From positions 1-64,000 of the forward strand of contig NZ_BNBT01000024.1 in assembly GCF_014656095.1 (NCBI RefSeq): a stretch of DNA of 64,000 nt. Reading direction: 5' to 3'. Shown here one piece after another: positions 1 through 9,564 of the stretch. The notes under the pieces were generated by a model. That model saw only the letters and a program-made list of their open reading frames with translations. It had not been told where the DNA came from and did no database searches. The DNA is from Streptomyces longispororuber (GTDB lineage: Bacteria > Actinomycetota > Actinomycetes > Streptomycetales > Streptomycetaceae). Made by a program: the position numbers and the translations under genes. How positions within the stretch are numbered: the stretch's first letter is position 1; each line of letters starts with the position of its first letter.

Positions 1-1123
1 CGGCACCGCCCCCGCCCGGCGGCCGGGCCCCGCGGCTCCGCCCGGCGGCACCGCCCGGCGGCGACCCCAGCACCTCGGCCAGATCGTAGCGGGGCGGTTC
101 CTCCAGTTGGGCGTACGTGCACGAGGCGGGGTCGCGGTCCGGCCGCCAGGTGCGGAACTGGGCCGTGTGCCGGAAGCGCGCCCCGTTCTCCATGTGGTCG
201 TACGCCACCTCGCACACCCGCTCCGGGCGCAGCGGCACCCACGACAGGTCCTTCTTGCCCGTCCACCGGCTCACCGCGCCGGGCAGCCGCGCGCTCTCGT
301 GGGCGGCCTCGTCCGTCCAGGCGGCCCACGGGTGCTCCGCGGCGGAGTCCATCCGCAGCGGCTCCAGCTCGGCCACGAGCTGTTCGCGCCGCCTCATGGA
401 GAACGCGGCGCACACCCCGACGTGCTGGAGCGCACCCGCGTCGTCGTACAGGCCGAGCAGCAGCGAGCCGACCACCGGGCCGCTTTTGTGGTAGCGGAAC
501 CCGGCGACCACGCAGTCCGCCGTCCGCTCGTGCTTGACCTTGTACATGAGGCGCTCGTTCTGCCGGTAGGCGAGGTCCAGGGGCTTCGCGACCACCCCGT
601 CCAGGCCCGCCCCCTCGAAGCTCTCGAACCACTCCCGCGCCACCTCCCGGTCCAGCGTCGCGGGCGCCAGGTGGACCGGGGCCGTGACGCCCTCCAGCGC
701 CTTGACCAGGAGGCGGCGGCGGTCGCGCAGCGGCACGTCCCACAGCGCCTCGTCGAAGAGGGCGAGCACGTCGAAGGCGACGAACGACGCCGGGGTCCGC
801 TCCGCGAGCGTCCGCACCCGGGACTGAGCCGGGTGGATGCGCTCGGTGAGGGCGTCGAAGTCGAGCCGCCCGCCGCGCGCGATGACGATCTCGCCGTCCA
901 GGACGCACCGCTGCGGCAGCCGCTCCCGCACCGCCTCCACCAGCTCCGGGAAGTAGCGGGTCAGCGGCTTCGCGCCGCGGCTGCCGATCTCGACGTCGGG
1001 GCCGTCCCGGAAGACGATCGCGCGGAAGCCGTCCCACTTCGCCTCGTACTGCATGCCCGGCGGGATCTTCGCCACGGACTTGGCGAGCATGGGCTTCACG
1101 GGCGGCATCACCGGCAGGTCCAT
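1..1123 (-). CDS. ATP-dependent DNA ligase (LigC/LigD ligase-domain type), 3' end cut by window edge
   Basis: The protein would seal nicks using ATP and AMP-lysine chemistry. About 374 codons are visible and the frame stays open to the window edge, so the stop lies outside. The nucleotidyltransferase motif EAKWDGFR is present with the adenylated lysine at about residue 29. It is followed by the conserved DGEIV motif and the later EGVVAK-type motif, here GLDGVVAKP, then an OB-fold with the RPERVCEVAYD signature. The start was taken at ATG 1123 because the protein then begins right before the conserved ligase sequence. It is divergent from the polymerase gene at 1197 with only 73 bp between them. 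That pairing is typical of actinobacterial non-homologous end-joining loci where LigD activities are split over genes. The last visible codons are Gly/Pro rich and probably form a disordered tail. Ku is not in the window. Confidence 0.9.
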   Translation of the reverse strand, partial: MDLPVMPPVKPMLAKSVAKIPPGMQYEAKWDGFRAIVFRDGPDVEIGSRGAKPLTRYFPELVEAVRERLPQRCVLDGEIVIARGGRLDFDALTERIHPAQSRVRTLAERTPASFVAFDVLALFDEALWDVPLRDRRRLLVKALEGVTAPVHLAPATLDREVAREWFESFEGAGLDGVVAKPLDLAYRQNERLMYKVKHERTADCVVAGFRYHKSGPVVGSLLLGLYDDAGALQHVGVCAAFSMRRREQLVAELEPLRMDSAAEHPWAAWTDEAAHESARLPGAVSRWTGKKDLSWVPLRPERVCEVAYDHMENGARFRHTAQFRTWRPDRDPASCTYAQLEEPPRYDLAEVLGSPPGGAAGRSRGARPPGGGGA

Positions 1124-1196
1124 GATCCGATTCTGCGCCGAGGTGGGGGAAACCGCCCGATATGCGCTCTTCGGGCGGCCCGTCTACCGTGGCCGC

Positions 1197-2213
1197 ATGG
1201 GTGCGGGCGCGGCGATCGAGCTGACGGCGGGCGAGCGGACGGTACGGCTCTCCAGCCCGGACCGGGTGCTGTTCCCCGAGCGCGGCTTCACCAAGCGGGA
1301 CCTGGCGGAGTACTTCCTCGCCGTGGGCGACGGCATCCTGCGCGCGCTGCGCGACCGGCCCACCACCCTGGAGCGCTACCCGGAGGGCGTCACCGGCGAG
1401 CACTTCTTCCAGAAGCGCGCCCCCAAGAACCGCCCGGACTGGATCCCGACCGCCACCATCGCCTTCCCCAGCGGCCGCACCGCAGACGAGATGTGCCCCA
1501 CCGAGGTCGGCGCCGTCGTGTGGGCCGCGCAGTACGGCACCCTCACCTTCCACCCCTGGCCGGTGCGCCGTGGCGACCTCGACCACCCCGACGAGCTGCG
1601 CCTGGACCTCGACCCGCAGCCCGGCACGGACTACGCCGACGCCGTCCGCGCGGCCCACGAACTGCGCGCGCTGCTCGACGAGTTCGGCCTGCGCGGCTGG
1701 CCGAAGACCTCCGGCGGCCGGGGCCTGCACGTGTTCGTGCCGATCGCGCCGCGCTGGACGTTCACCGAGGTCCGCCGGGCCGCGATCACCTGCGGCCGGG
1801 AGCTGGAGCGGCGCATGCCGGGGAAGGTGACGACCGCCTGGTGGAAGGAGGAGCGCGGCGAGCGGATCTTCGTCGACTACAACCAGACCGCCCGCGACCG
1901 CACCATCGCCTCCGCCTACTCCGTCCGTGCCCGCCCCCACGCCCCGGTCTCCGCGCCGCTGCGCTGGGACGAGCTGGACGACGCCGTGCCCCGGGACTTC
2001 GACCTCGGGACGATGCCCGCGCGCTTCGCCGAACTCGGCGACCTGCACCGCGACATGGACGAGCACGCCTACTCGCTGGAGAAGCTCCTGGAGCGGGCCG
2101 ACCGCGACGAGCACGACCACGGCCTCGGCGACCTGCCCTATCCGCCGGAGTACCCGAAGATGCCCGGCGAGCCGAAGCGGGTCCAGCCGAGCCGTGCCCG
2201 GCACGACGGCTGA
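1197..2213 (+). CDS. LigD-type non-homologous end-joining polymerase/primase (PolDom)
   Basis: This 338-aa protein belongs to the archaeo-eukaryotic primase superfamily and would fill in or extend ends during end joining. The metal-binding pair is visible as LDLDP (D137, D139), with a third acid in the FVDYNQ segment (D227). The nucleotide-binding segment TSGGRGLHVF lies near residue 175, and RTIASAYSVR follows. Length fits a stand-alone PolDom without ligase or phosphoesterase modules. ATG 1197 was chosen over upstream in-frame starts because a TACCGT -10-like box ends only 6 nt before it, which suggests a leaderless transcript. It is divergent from the ligase gene and convergent with the DUF1080 gene that ends at 2237. 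Family assignment is secure. The role in end joining is inferred from the family and from the neighbouring ligase. Confidence 0.9.
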   Translation: MGAGAAIELTAGERTVRLSSPDRVLFPERGFTKRDLAEYFLAVGDGILRALRDRPTTLERYPEGVTGEHFFQKRAPKNRPDWIPTATIAFPSGRTADEMCPTEVGAVVWAAQYGTLTFHPWPVRRGDLDHPDELRLDLDPQPGTDYADAVRAAHELRALLDEFGLRGWPKTSGGRGLHVFVPIAPRWTFTEVRRAAITCGRELERRMPGKVTTAWWKEERGERIFVDYNQTARDRTIASAYSVRARPHAPVSAPLRWDELDDAVPRDFDLGTMPARFAELGDLHRDMDEHAYSLEKLLERADRDEHDHGLGDLPYPPEYPKMPGEPKRVQPSRARHDG

Positions 2214-2236
2214 ACCCGCCCTGACGCCCCGAGCGG

Positions 2237-4429
2237 TCACAGCTCCTTGATCCGGATGTCGCGGTACGACACCACGTCGGTGACCCCGTGGACCTGGAGG
2301 CCCACGTAGCCGGTCGCGTAGCGGCGGCCGTCCGTGCCGGGGTCGTCGGCGCGCGGCGGCTCGAAGACCTGGCCGCCGCCGTTCTCGAACTCGTTGATCA
2401 GCACGCCGTTGCGGTACACCGCGTAGTGCTGGCCGACCACGCGGATCTCGTAGTCGTTCCAGGTGCCCTTCGGCGTCACGCCCGCGCCCGCGAGGCCGAC
2501 GCGGTCGAAGCCGTAGACCGACCCGGTCTTGTACATGTCGCCGTCGGGGCGGTCGAGGACCTGGACCTCGTGGCCGTACTTGATGGCCACCCACTCCGGG
2601 CGCGGCTCCTCCGGGTGGTCGTGGACCTGCGGGAAGCGCACGAAGACACCGGAGTTGGCGTTGCCCTGGCCGGGCGCGTCGTCGCGCCACTGGAGCTTCA
2701 GCGAGAAGTCGCCGTACTTGCGCGCGGGGAACCACAGCATGCCGAGACCGCTCCTGGTGGTGCCCGACGTCATGGTGCCGTCGGCGTTCAGCTCGAACGA
2801 ACCGCCGCCCACATGCTGCCACCTGGCGAACGACTGCCGCGTACCGTCGAAGAGGGGGCGGTAGCCCTCGGTCTGGCCGGGCTCGCCGATGCCGGAGTCC
2901 TTCGCCGCGCGGTTGATCGCGGTGTGCTCGCGCCGGTCGATCTCGCCCGCCCTCCTCAGCCGGTCCGTGACCGCCTTGACGTGCTTGAGGAACAGCGCGT
3001 GCGACGACCAGTCCTTCTCGTCCTCGATCAGTTCGCCGATCCGGCAGCGGTTGTCGGTGACCCGGTTCGGGATGCCCGTGTCGACCGTGCCGACGAAGAC
3101 CGTCGACCGCTCGTCGTACTCGGGGCAGGCGGGACCCGGCACTCCGCCGCCCTGGGCGACGGTGAACGCCACCGACTTCGCGGGCGCCGTGTTGCCCGCC
3201 TTGTCGCTCGCCCGGTACGCCACGGTGTGCCGCCCGACGCGGTCGACGACCACGGGGGCCGCGTACGCGACGTAGGGGCCGCCGTCCAGGGAGTACTCGA
3301 CCTTGTCGACGCCCGAGCCCGCGTCGGTGGCGGTGACCGTCACCTTCGCCCGGCCGACGTAGGCGCCGTCGGAGTTCTTGTCGCCCTCGACCTTCGCCGA
3401 GGTCTGGGGCGGCGTCCTGTCCTCCGCGGGCGGGGCGACCACCGTGAACGCGACCGACTTCTCGGGCGCCACGTTCCCGGCCTTGTCGGACGCCCGGTAG
3501 CGCACCGTGTGGGAGCCGGGCGCGTGCACCATCACCGGCGCGGTGTACGCGGTCCAGGCGCCGTCGCCGAGCGCGTACTCGACCGTGTTTAGGCCGGAGC
3601 CCGCGTCGGAGGCCGCCACCGTGACCGTCGCCATGCCGACGTACTGGCCCTGCCCGTTCTGCTCGCCGGTGACGGTGGCGGAGGTCTCCGGAGGCGTCCT
3701 GTCGTCGTTCGGCGGCGCGACGACGCGGAAGTCCACCGCCTTCTCTGCGGCCACGTTGCCCGCCTTGTCGCTCGCGCGGTAGCGGACCTTGTGGGCGCCG
3801 ACCGTGTTCACGACCACCGGGGCGGTGTACGGCTGCCACGCGCCGTCCGCGCCGAGGGCGTACTCGACCTTGTCGACGCCCGAGCCCGCGTCGGTGGCCG
3901 TCACCGTGACCGTCGCCGAGCCGACGTACGCGCCGTCGCCGTCGGTCGCGCCGTCGACCTGCGCCTTCGTCTCGGGCGCGGTCGTGTCCTGCCCGCCGTC
4001 CTCGGTCACGACGAGGACGCCCTGCATCGCCCCGTGCCCGGGGATGGTGCAGTAGTAGCGGTAACGGCCGGGGGTGAGGGTGACCTCGGCGGTGTGCCTG
4101 CCGCCCCGGTCGTCGCCGGGGTTGGCGAGGATGTTCAGCGCGACGTCGTCGTTGTACTCCGGGTCGGACACGTCGAACGTCAGCGTGTGCGGCATGCCGG
4201 TGGTGTTGCCGGTCGCCACGCTGTTCTCGAAGACGATCGTGGTCCGGCCCGCGACCGCCGTCGTCGGCGCGGACCGGTACGCGTCGATGTCGTTGTCTGC
4301 GGTCCAGGTCAGGGTCTGCTGCTGGAGCCGGGGCTCGTCCGGCCGGGCGGTGGCCGCCGGGACCAGGCCGAGCACCAGCGCGAGCGCCGCGAGCAGCACC
4401 GGCCACACGCGTGGGGGAGCGGTTCTCAT
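2237..4429 (-). CDS. secreted cupredoxin / OmpL47-repeat / DUF1080 (3-keto-disaccharide hydrolase-like) protein
   Basis: A 730-aa modular secreted protein. Residues 1-29 are a Sec signal peptide. Residues about 35-145 form a cupredoxin-like domain with the expected blue-copper ligands H81, C127, H132 and M135. Residues about 149-432 hold three near-identical OmpL47-type beta repeats, each ending in YRASDKAGN. After an unassigned segment with two cysteines (about 445-545), residues about 550-730 match DUF1080, a concanavalin-like fold some members of which hydrolyse 3-keto-glycosides. The start is ATG 4429, which overlaps the upstream gene's stop as ATGA, so translation is probably coupled. 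The partner is a ThuA/PQQ-type dehydrogenase, which suggests joint oxidation and cleavage of sugars outside the cell. Substrate and copper loading are not shown by sequence. Confidence 0.85.
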   Translation of the reverse strand: MRTAPPRVWPVLLAALALVLGLVPAATARPDEPRLQQQTLTWTADNDIDAYRSAPTTAVAGRTTIVFENSVATGNTTGMPHTLTFDVSDPEYNDDVALNILANPGDDRGGRHTAEVTLTPGRYRYYCTIPGHGAMQGVLVVTEDGGQDTTAPETKAQVDGATDGDGAYVGSATVTVTATDAGSGVDKVEYALGADGAWQPYTAPVVVNTVGAHKVRYRASDKAGNVAAEKAVDFRVVAPPNDDRTPPETSATVTGEQNGQGQYVGMATVTVAASDAGSGLNTVEYALGDGAWTAYTAPVMVHAPGSHTVRYRASDKAGNVAPEKSVAFTVVAPPAEDRTPPQTSAKVEGDKNSDGAYVGRAKVTVTATDAGSGVDKVEYSLDGGPYVAYAAPVVVDRVGRHTVAYRASDKAGNTAPAKSVAFTVAQGGGVPGPACPEYDERSTVFVGTVDTGIPNRVTDNRCRIGELIEDEKDWSSHALFLKHVKAVTDRLRRAGEIDRREHTAINRAAKDSGIGEPGQTEGYRPLFDGTRQSFARWQHVGGGSFELNADGTMTSGTTRSGLGMLWFPARKYGDFSLKLQWRDDAPGQGNANSGVFVRFPQVHDHPEEPRPEWVAIKYGHEVQVLDRPDGDMYKTGSVYGFDRVGLAGAGVTPKGTWNDYEIRVVGQHYAVYRNGVLINEFENGGGQVFEPPRADDPGTDGRRYATGYVGLQVHGVTDVVSYRDIRIKEL

Positions 4430-6984
4430 CGTCGCGCCTTCCTGGCCAGGTCGCCCGCGGCCGGGGTGGCCTCGCCGCCGGTGTACGTCACGCGCCACAG
4501 CGCCGACTTGGCGTCCGAGGTGAAGAAGCCGCGCCCGTAGTCGAGGACGTACAGCGAGCCGTCCGGCGCGAACTTCCAGTCCATGAGGTTCTTGATGCCG
4601 TCGTCGCCCACGGGAACGATCTTGCGCAGGGACTCGGCGTGCACCGGGAGCCCGCCCTTGCCGACCGTCTTCGGGTCGGTGAGCACCGCGTGCCGCGGCT
4701 GCTCGCCGTCGTAGAAGTCACCGACGAACCACTTGCCGTCCCAGTACGCGGGCCAGGCTCCGGGCCCCGCGCCCGCCGGGTCGTGGCGGTGGACGGGGCC
4801 GTTCATCGTGGCCTGGCCGCCGCCCTTGAGCCACGGCAGGAGCTGCCTCTGCTCGGACGTCTCGTAGCTGGGGACGCCGTTCGCGTCGCGGGGGTAGTCG
4901 ATGCCGCCGCCCTGGGGGGAGTACCAGATGGTGTTGGGCTCGGCGGGCGGGATCTTCACCAGGCCGTCGTTGTTCGGCGACTCGTTGCGCAGGTTCCGGC
5001 AGTCGTACCAGCCCAGCGGCTTGGCCGGGTCCGGCAGGTTGCGGTCGCGGTAGGGCTGGTTGTTGCCCATGCAGTACGGCCAGCCGCGGTTGGAGGCGTG
5101 CGTGATCGCCGCGAACGTGTCGTACTTCGCGGGGCCCCACGTCGTCGACGGCCGGCTCGCGTCGGGTCCCACCCAGCCCGCGTAGAGGATGTCGGTCTTC
5201 TTGTCGACGAAGATGCGCGCCGGGTTCCTGACGCCCATCACGTAGATCTCGCCGCGCGTCCTGCCGCCGCCCTCGTCCGGCTCCCTGCCGGTGAAGAGAT
5301 TGCCCTCGGGAAGCGTGTACGTGCCGTCGGGCTCGGGGTGGATGCGCAGGATCTTGCCGTTGAGGTTGTTGGTGTTGCCCGCGGTGCGGCGGGCGTCGGC
5401 GAAGGAGACGCCCTTGAAGTTCGGCTGCGGGTTGTTGCCCGCGTAGCCCTCGCTGAAGCCGGAGGAGTTGTTGTCACCGGTGGCGATGTACAGGTTCCCC
5501 CGGGAGTCCCAGGTCATCCCGCCGCCCGCGTGGCAGCAACTGTGGATCTGCACCGGCCACTTGAGCAGTACCTTCTCGCTGTCCATGGCGAGCTTCCGCG
5601 TGCCCTTGTCGTACGTGAAGCGGGAGACGTAGCGCTCGCCCATGTGCGTGTCGCGGTTGATGCGGGCGTGCGGCGTGTAGTGCAGGTACACCCAGCCGTT
5701 GTCCTCGAACCGCGGGTCCAGCTCGATGCCGAGCAGGCCCTCCTCGTTCTTGACCAGCTCACCGCCGCCGCCCTTGTTGCCGAAGACGGTGACGGCGCCC
5801 GCGAGCGTCGACTCCTTGGTGCGCGGGTCGTGGACGTGGATCTCGCCGCGGCCCTTGCCGACGTCCGGGTCGTTCCAGTCGGTGACCACGGGCCGGGAGG
5901 AGTCGGCGCCGCCGCGGCCGATGGTGAACACCGTGCCGTCGGGCGCCGTCACCAGGCCGTGCGGCTCGCCGATCCGGTCGTTCTGCCCTGGCTGGTTGGG
6001 CCGGGTCACGCGCTCGGCCTTGTAGTGGGCGGTGATGGTGGCCTTGCAGTCGGCGCGCGCAAGGCGGGTGGTCCACAGCAGGGCGCCGCGCAGATGCGCC
6101 CGGAAGTCCGTCTCGTCGTACGCGTCGGGGGTGCCGCCCATGCCGGTGTAGAAGGAGCGGCCGCCGTCGTAGTCGCGGCACCAGGAGACCGGGTGGTCCC
6201 AGCCGTTGGCGCCGGCGCCCGGCCTGTACGTCGACTCGCGTACGCGCGCCACGGTGTGCACGCCGCCCGAGGGGTTGGTCTCCCAGTTCAGCCACCGGTC
6301 GGGGCGCTTCCACTCCAGCGGCAGGTCCTTGGTGGCCGGGTGGCGCCGGTCGCCGACCTCGACGGTCGCGCGCTGCGCGGCCGGCGGGTCCTCGTCCTTC
6401 GGGCGGGCGCCGATCAGCCCGGTGAACCAGCTCGAGTAGGGCTCCGCGCGGGCCGCGTCGTGCAGGCCGAGGAAGCCGCCGCCGGCCTCCATGTAGGCCT
6501 CAAGGCCCGCCTCCTGCTCGGCGTCGAGCACGTCGCCGCCGCCGGTCACGAAGGCGACCGCGTGGAACCTGCCGAGCCGCCGGGCGTCGGTGAACACGGC
6601 CGGGTCGTCGGTCGCCGTCACCGCGAACCGCTCGGCGGCCGGGCCCGACCGGCCGATCGCCTCGATCGCGGCGATGGCGGCGTCCACGACGGGCGACTCG
6701 TCACCGGGCGCGGCGGAGCCGTGGAAGACGAGCACGCGCACGGCCGCGCCGCCCGGCGGGGACGGCAGCGACATCGTTGTCCGCACGGGTTCGGGGAAGG
6801 GCCGCGCGGACGAGGCGGGGCCCGACAGGGCGCCCGTGAGAAGTGCGCCCGCGACCAGGGCGGCCGCCCCGGCGCGGCGCGCGGACCTGTGTGCTCCCGA
6901 CGTGCTGCGCGCTCTGGACGCTCTGTGCCTGGTTCTGCCCAACCTGCGTACGGTTGGGGGCGTGTGATGCGGTGTCAGCCGCAT
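4426..6984 (-). CDS. secreted ThuA-domain / PQQ-dependent sorbosone dehydrogenase-like (GSDH) fusion protein
   Basis: An 852-aa exported protein. The first 60 residues are Arg rich then hydrophobic (AGAAALVAGALLTGALSG), fitting an unusually long signal sequence. Residues about 80-310 are a ThuA domain, a glutamine-amidotransferase-like fold linked to trehalose utilisation, recognised by VLVFHG, GGGFLGLHDA and FYTGMGG. Residues about 330-840 form a six-bladed propeller of the soluble glucose/sorbosone dehydrogenase class, with GEPHGL, LLGIELDPRF, HSCCHAGGGM, GVRNPARI and FVGDFYDG. ATG 6984 was preferred to the TTG at 6990 because a GAGGGGTGGG SD lies about 8 nt upstream of it. The gene overlaps its downstream partner by 4 bp. 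Both modules point to oxidation of a sugar or glycoside; the electron acceptor is unknown, though the partner carries a cupredoxin domain. Confidence 0.87.
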   Translation of the reverse strand: MRLTPHHTPPTVRRLGRTRHRASRARSTSGAHRSARRAGAAALVAGALLTGALSGPASSARPFPEPVRTTMSLPSPPGGAAVRVLVFHGSAAPGDESPVVDAAIAAIEAIGRSGPAAERFAVTATDDPAVFTDARRLGRFHAVAFVTGGGDVLDAEQEAGLEAYMEAGGGFLGLHDAARAEPYSSWFTGLIGARPKDEDPPAAQRATVEVGDRRHPATKDLPLEWKRPDRWLNWETNPSGGVHTVARVRESTYRPGAGANGWDHPVSWCRDYDGGRSFYTGMGGTPDAYDETDFRAHLRGALLWTTRLARADCKATITAHYKAERVTRPNQPGQNDRIGEPHGLVTAPDGTVFTIGRGGADSSRPVVTDWNDPDVGKGRGEIHVHDPRTKESTLAGAVTVFGNKGGGGELVKNEEGLLGIELDPRFEDNGWVYLHYTPHARINRDTHMGERYVSRFTYDKGTRKLAMDSEKVLLKWPVQIHSCCHAGGGMTWDSRGNLYIATGDNNSSGFSEGYAGNNPQPNFKGVSFADARRTAGNTNNLNGKILRIHPEPDGTYTLPEGNLFTGREPDEGGGRTRGEIYVMGVRNPARIFVDKKTDILYAGWVGPDASRPSTTWGPAKYDTFAAITHASNRGWPYCMGNNQPYRDRNLPDPAKPLGWYDCRNLRNESPNNDGLVKIPPAEPNTIWYSPQGGGIDYPRDANGVPSYETSEQRQLLPWLKGGGQATMNGPVHRHDPAGAGPGAWPAYWDGKWFVGDFYDGEQPRHAVLTDPKTVGKGGLPVHAESLRKIVPVGDDGIKNLMDWKFAPDGSLYVLDYGRGFFTSDAKSALWRVTYTGGEATPAAGDLARKARR

Positions 6985-7040
6985 GAGCAACCCACCCCTC
7001 GTCGGTCACGGCTCTGGCGGATACAGCAACGGCGCCGCTG

Positions 7041-7069
7041 AAGCTAGCCCTCTTTCGACGGCTGGCCAA
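7041..7069 (-). promoter_or_regulatory. candidate promoter of the ThuA/DUF1080 operon
   Basis: On the minus strand TTGGCC (7069-7064), a 17-bp spacer and TAGCTT (7046-7041) form a good vegetative-type promoter, giving a leader of about 50 nt before ATG 6984. On the plus strand a TAGCGT box at 7131 could serve the laccase gene. No clear operator palindrome stands out between the two. Confidence 0.5.
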
Positions 7070-7216
7070 GAGCTATGACATGACTCCGTCGACCTTTGTC
7101 CTGTGTGTGGATAAACGCGGGGCCTGCCGCTAGCGTGTGGCCGGATCCCACACCTCGCGCGCCGCGACCGCGCCCGTACGCGGAGCCAATCGCCCTACGA
7201 CATGGGGGAGTTCGGC

Positions 7217-8242
7217 ATGGACAGACGCAGCTTCAACCGGCGGATGCTCGCGGGAGGGGCGGCCGCCGCGACCGGGGTGACATCGATGTCGGCCCTGGCG
7301 CCCGAAGCCGTACCGGCCGAAAAGCCGCCCCCGAGGGCCCCGGCGGGCGGCGAGGTCCGGCGCATCACCCTGTACGCCGAGAAGCTCCCCGACGGGCAGC
7401 TCGGCTACGGCCTGGAGAAGGGCGGGGCGACGGTCCCCGGCCCGCTGATCGAGCTCAACGAGGGCGACACGCTGCACATCGACGTCGAGAACACCACGGA
7501 CGCCGACGTCAGCCTGCACGTCCACGGCATGGACTACGAGATCTCCAGCGACGGCACCCGGCACACCACGTCCCACGTGGCGCCCGGCAAGAGGCGCACC
7601 TACACCTGGCGCACGCACCGGCCCGGCCGCCGCAAGGACGGCACCTGGCGCCCCGGCACCGCCGGGTACTGGCACTACCACGACCACGTGGTCGGCACCG
7701 ACCACGGCACGGGCGGCCTCCGCAAGGGCCTCTACGGGGCGGTGATCGTGCGCCGCGAGGGCGACGTCCTGCCCGACAAGACCTTCGTGGTCGTCTTCAA
7801 CGACATGCTGATCAACAACAGGCCCGCCCACTCCGGCCCCCACTTCGAGGCCACCGTGGGGGAGCGGGTTGAGTTCGTGTCCATCACGCACGGCGAGTAC
7901 TACCACACGTTCCACCTCCACGGTCACCGCTGGGCCGACAATCGCACCGGCATGCTCACCGGCCCCGACGACCCCAGCCAGATCCTCGACGACAAGATCA
8001 CCGGGCCGGGTGACTCGTTCGGGTTCCAGGTGATCGCGGGAGAGGGAGTCGGCGCGGGCGCGTGGATGTACCACTGTCACGTGCAGAGCCACTCGGACAT
8101 GGGGATGGTGGGCCTGTTCCTGGTCAGGAAGCCGGACGGCACGATCCCCGACTACGAGCCGCACCACCCCCACCGCACACGGGAAGGCGCGGCAAAGAAG
8201 CGGAAGCAGGCACACCGCGGACGGGCACAGCCACACCACTAG
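7217..8242 (+). CDS. two-domain small laccase (multicopper oxidase, SLAC/EpoA type), Tat-exported
   Basis: A 341-aa extracellular copper oxidase of the two-domain type that assembles as a trimer in streptomycetes and oxidises phenols while reducing oxygen to water. The twin-arginine motif RRSFNRRML starts at residue 3, so export of the folded protein by Tat is expected. Copper ligands are all present: H101-x-H103, H153 and the HDH motif at 155-157, then HTFHLHGH (230-237), and H286-C287-H288 with H292 and M295 for the type 1 and trinuclear sites. ATG 7217 was chosen over ATG 7202 because GGGGGAG lies 6-7 nt upstream and because the Tat motif then sits at the N-terminus. It is divergent from the ThuA operon, and two copper-binding exported proteins side by side suggest a shared oxidative role. 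Confidence 0.95.
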   Translation: MDRRSFNRRMLAGGAAAATGVTSMSALAPEAVPAEKPPPRAPAGGEVRRITLYAEKLPDGQLGYGLEKGGATVPGPLIELNEGDTLHIDVENTTDADVSLHVHGMDYEISSDGTRHTTSHVAPGKRRTYTWRTHRPGRRKDGTWRPGTAGYWHYHDHVVGTDHGTGGLRKGLYGAVIVRREGDVLPDKTFVVVFNDMLINNRPAHSGPHFEATVGERVEFVSITHGEYYHTFHLHGHRWADNRTGMLTGPDDPSQILDDKITGPGDSFGFQVIAGEGVGAGAWMYHCHVQSHSDMGMVGLFLVRKPDGTIPDYEPHHPHRTREGAAKKRKQAHRGRAQPHH

Positions 8243-8396
8243 CGGGGCCGAGCGCCTCCCGGGACAGGCCCGCCGACGCCCGTTGTCGTCCGGACGGCGG
8301 AGCGGCGCCCCCGGCGCGAACGTGGCTCGGGGGCGTACGGGACGGGCGTGCGCCGCGGCTATCCTGACCGGCAACCGCCGATGAGGAGTCCCGAAG

Positions 8397-9440
8397 GTGA
8401 GCGAGGCAGTGGCGCGTCCCACCCTGGAGGCCGTGGCCGCGCGGGCCGGTGTCTCGCGGGCGACGGTGTCCCGGGTCGTGAACGGTGAGGCGGGGGTGCG
8501 GGAAGCCCTCGCGGCGAAGGTGAGACGGGCCGTGGAGGAGCTCGGCTACGTCCCCAACCGGGCCGCCCGCAGCCTCGTCACCCGCCGCCACGACGCCGTC
8601 GCGGTCGTGATAGCCGAACCGGAGACGCGCGTGTTCGCCGACCCGTTCTTCGCGCTCCAACTGCGCGGCATCAGCAAGGAACTGACCGCGCACGACGTCC
8701 AACTGGTGCTGCTGCTCACCGAGGGCCGCGCCGACCACGCGCGCGTGGGGCGCTACCTCTCCGGCGGCCACGTCGACGGCGCGCTCGTCTTCTCGCTGCA
8801 CCTGGACGACCCGCTGCCGGGCCTCGTCCAGGGCGCGGGCGTGCCCACGGTGTTCGGCGGCCGGCCCGGCTGGGCGGGCGGCGCCGACGCCCGGTACGTC
8901 GACTGCGACAACCGCGGCGGCGCCCGCGCGGCCGTGCGCCACCTCGCCGGACTCGGCCGCACGCGGATCGCGCACATCACCGGCGCCCTCGACCAGACGT
9001 CGGCCGTCGACCGCCTGGAGGGCTTCCGGGACGTGCTGCCCTCCCCGGACGCGCGGCTCGTCGCCGAGGGCGACTTCTCCCCCGCGGGCGGCGAACTCGC
9101 CATGCGGCACCTGCTCGACCGGTGCCCCGACCTCGACGCGGTGTTCGCCGCGAACGACCTGTCGGCGGCGGGGGCGCTGCGCGTGCTGCGCGCGGCGGGA
9201 CGGCGCGTACCGGACGACGTCGCCGTGGTCGGCTTCGACGACATGCTGCCCGTCGCCGAACAGGCCGACCCGCCGCTGACCACGGTCCGTCAGGACATCG
9301 AGGAGATGGGGCGCCTGATGGCGGCGATGCTGCTGCGCGGCCGGCCGCGGGGGTCCGGACGGCACCCGGAGACCGACGACGCCGACGAGACGGCGAGCGT
9401 CGTGCTGCCCACGGAGCTGGTGCGGCGCGAGTCCGCGTAG
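8397..9440 (+). CDS. LacI-family transcriptional regulator
   Basis: A 347-aa DNA-binding protein with an N-terminal helix-turn-helix (TLEAVAARAGVSRATVSRV, residues about 9-27) and a hinge segment NRAARSLVTRR, followed by a periplasmic-binding-protein-like sensor domain ending with the usual DDVAVVGFDDM and PPLTTVRQD motifs. It would repress sugar or glycan genes and release DNA on binding a carbohydrate. GTG 8397 was chosen for its upstream ATGAGGAG SD. A TATCCT box about 35 nt upstream may be the promoter. No sugar operon is adjacent, so its targets are elsewhere. The LacI-type palindrome at 16115 is a possible target but nothing links the two directly. Confidence 0.93.
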   Translation: MSEAVARPTLEAVAARAGVSRATVSRVVNGEAGVREALAAKVRRAVEELGYVPNRAARSLVTRRHDAVAVVIAEPETRVFADPFFALQLRGISKELTAHDVQLVLLLTEGRADHARVGRYLSGGHVDGALVFSLHLDDPLPGLVQGAGVPTVFGGRPGWAGGADARYVDCDNRGGARAAVRHLAGLGRTRIAHITGALDQTSAVDRLEGFRDVLPSPDARLVAEGDFSPAGGELAMRHLLDRCPDLDAVFAANDLSAAGALRVLRAAGRRVPDDVAVVGFDDMLPVAEQADPPLTTVRQDIEEMGRLMAAMLLRGRPRGSGRHPETDDADETASVVLPTELVRRESA

Positions 9441-9444
9441 CGGG

Positions 9445-9466
9445 CGCGCGGGGCGCGCCCCGCGCG
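9445..9466 (+). terminator. GC-rich perfect hairpin after the LacI gene
   Basis: CGCGCGGGGC (9445-9454) and GCCCCGCGCG (9457-9466) form a 10-bp perfect stem just after the stop codon. There is no U tract, as is usual for high-GC actinobacterial terminators. Confidence 0.6.
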
Positions 9467-9564
9467 TCAGGGAGGTCCCCGCGCTCCCGGCGGCCCCGCC
9501 GGGCGGCGGACCTCGCCCCGCCCCGGCCAGGTGCCCGCCACCCGGGCCACCATGGCCGACGGAA

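Noticed and set aside
1124-1196. Ku gene expected beside the ligase and polymerase
   Set aside because: Only 73 bp separates the two genes and no Ku-like sequence is present; it may lie left of the window.
7202-7216. ATG 7202 as laccase start
   Set aside because: The GGGGGAG just downstream is the SD for ATG 7217, which places the Tat motif properly.
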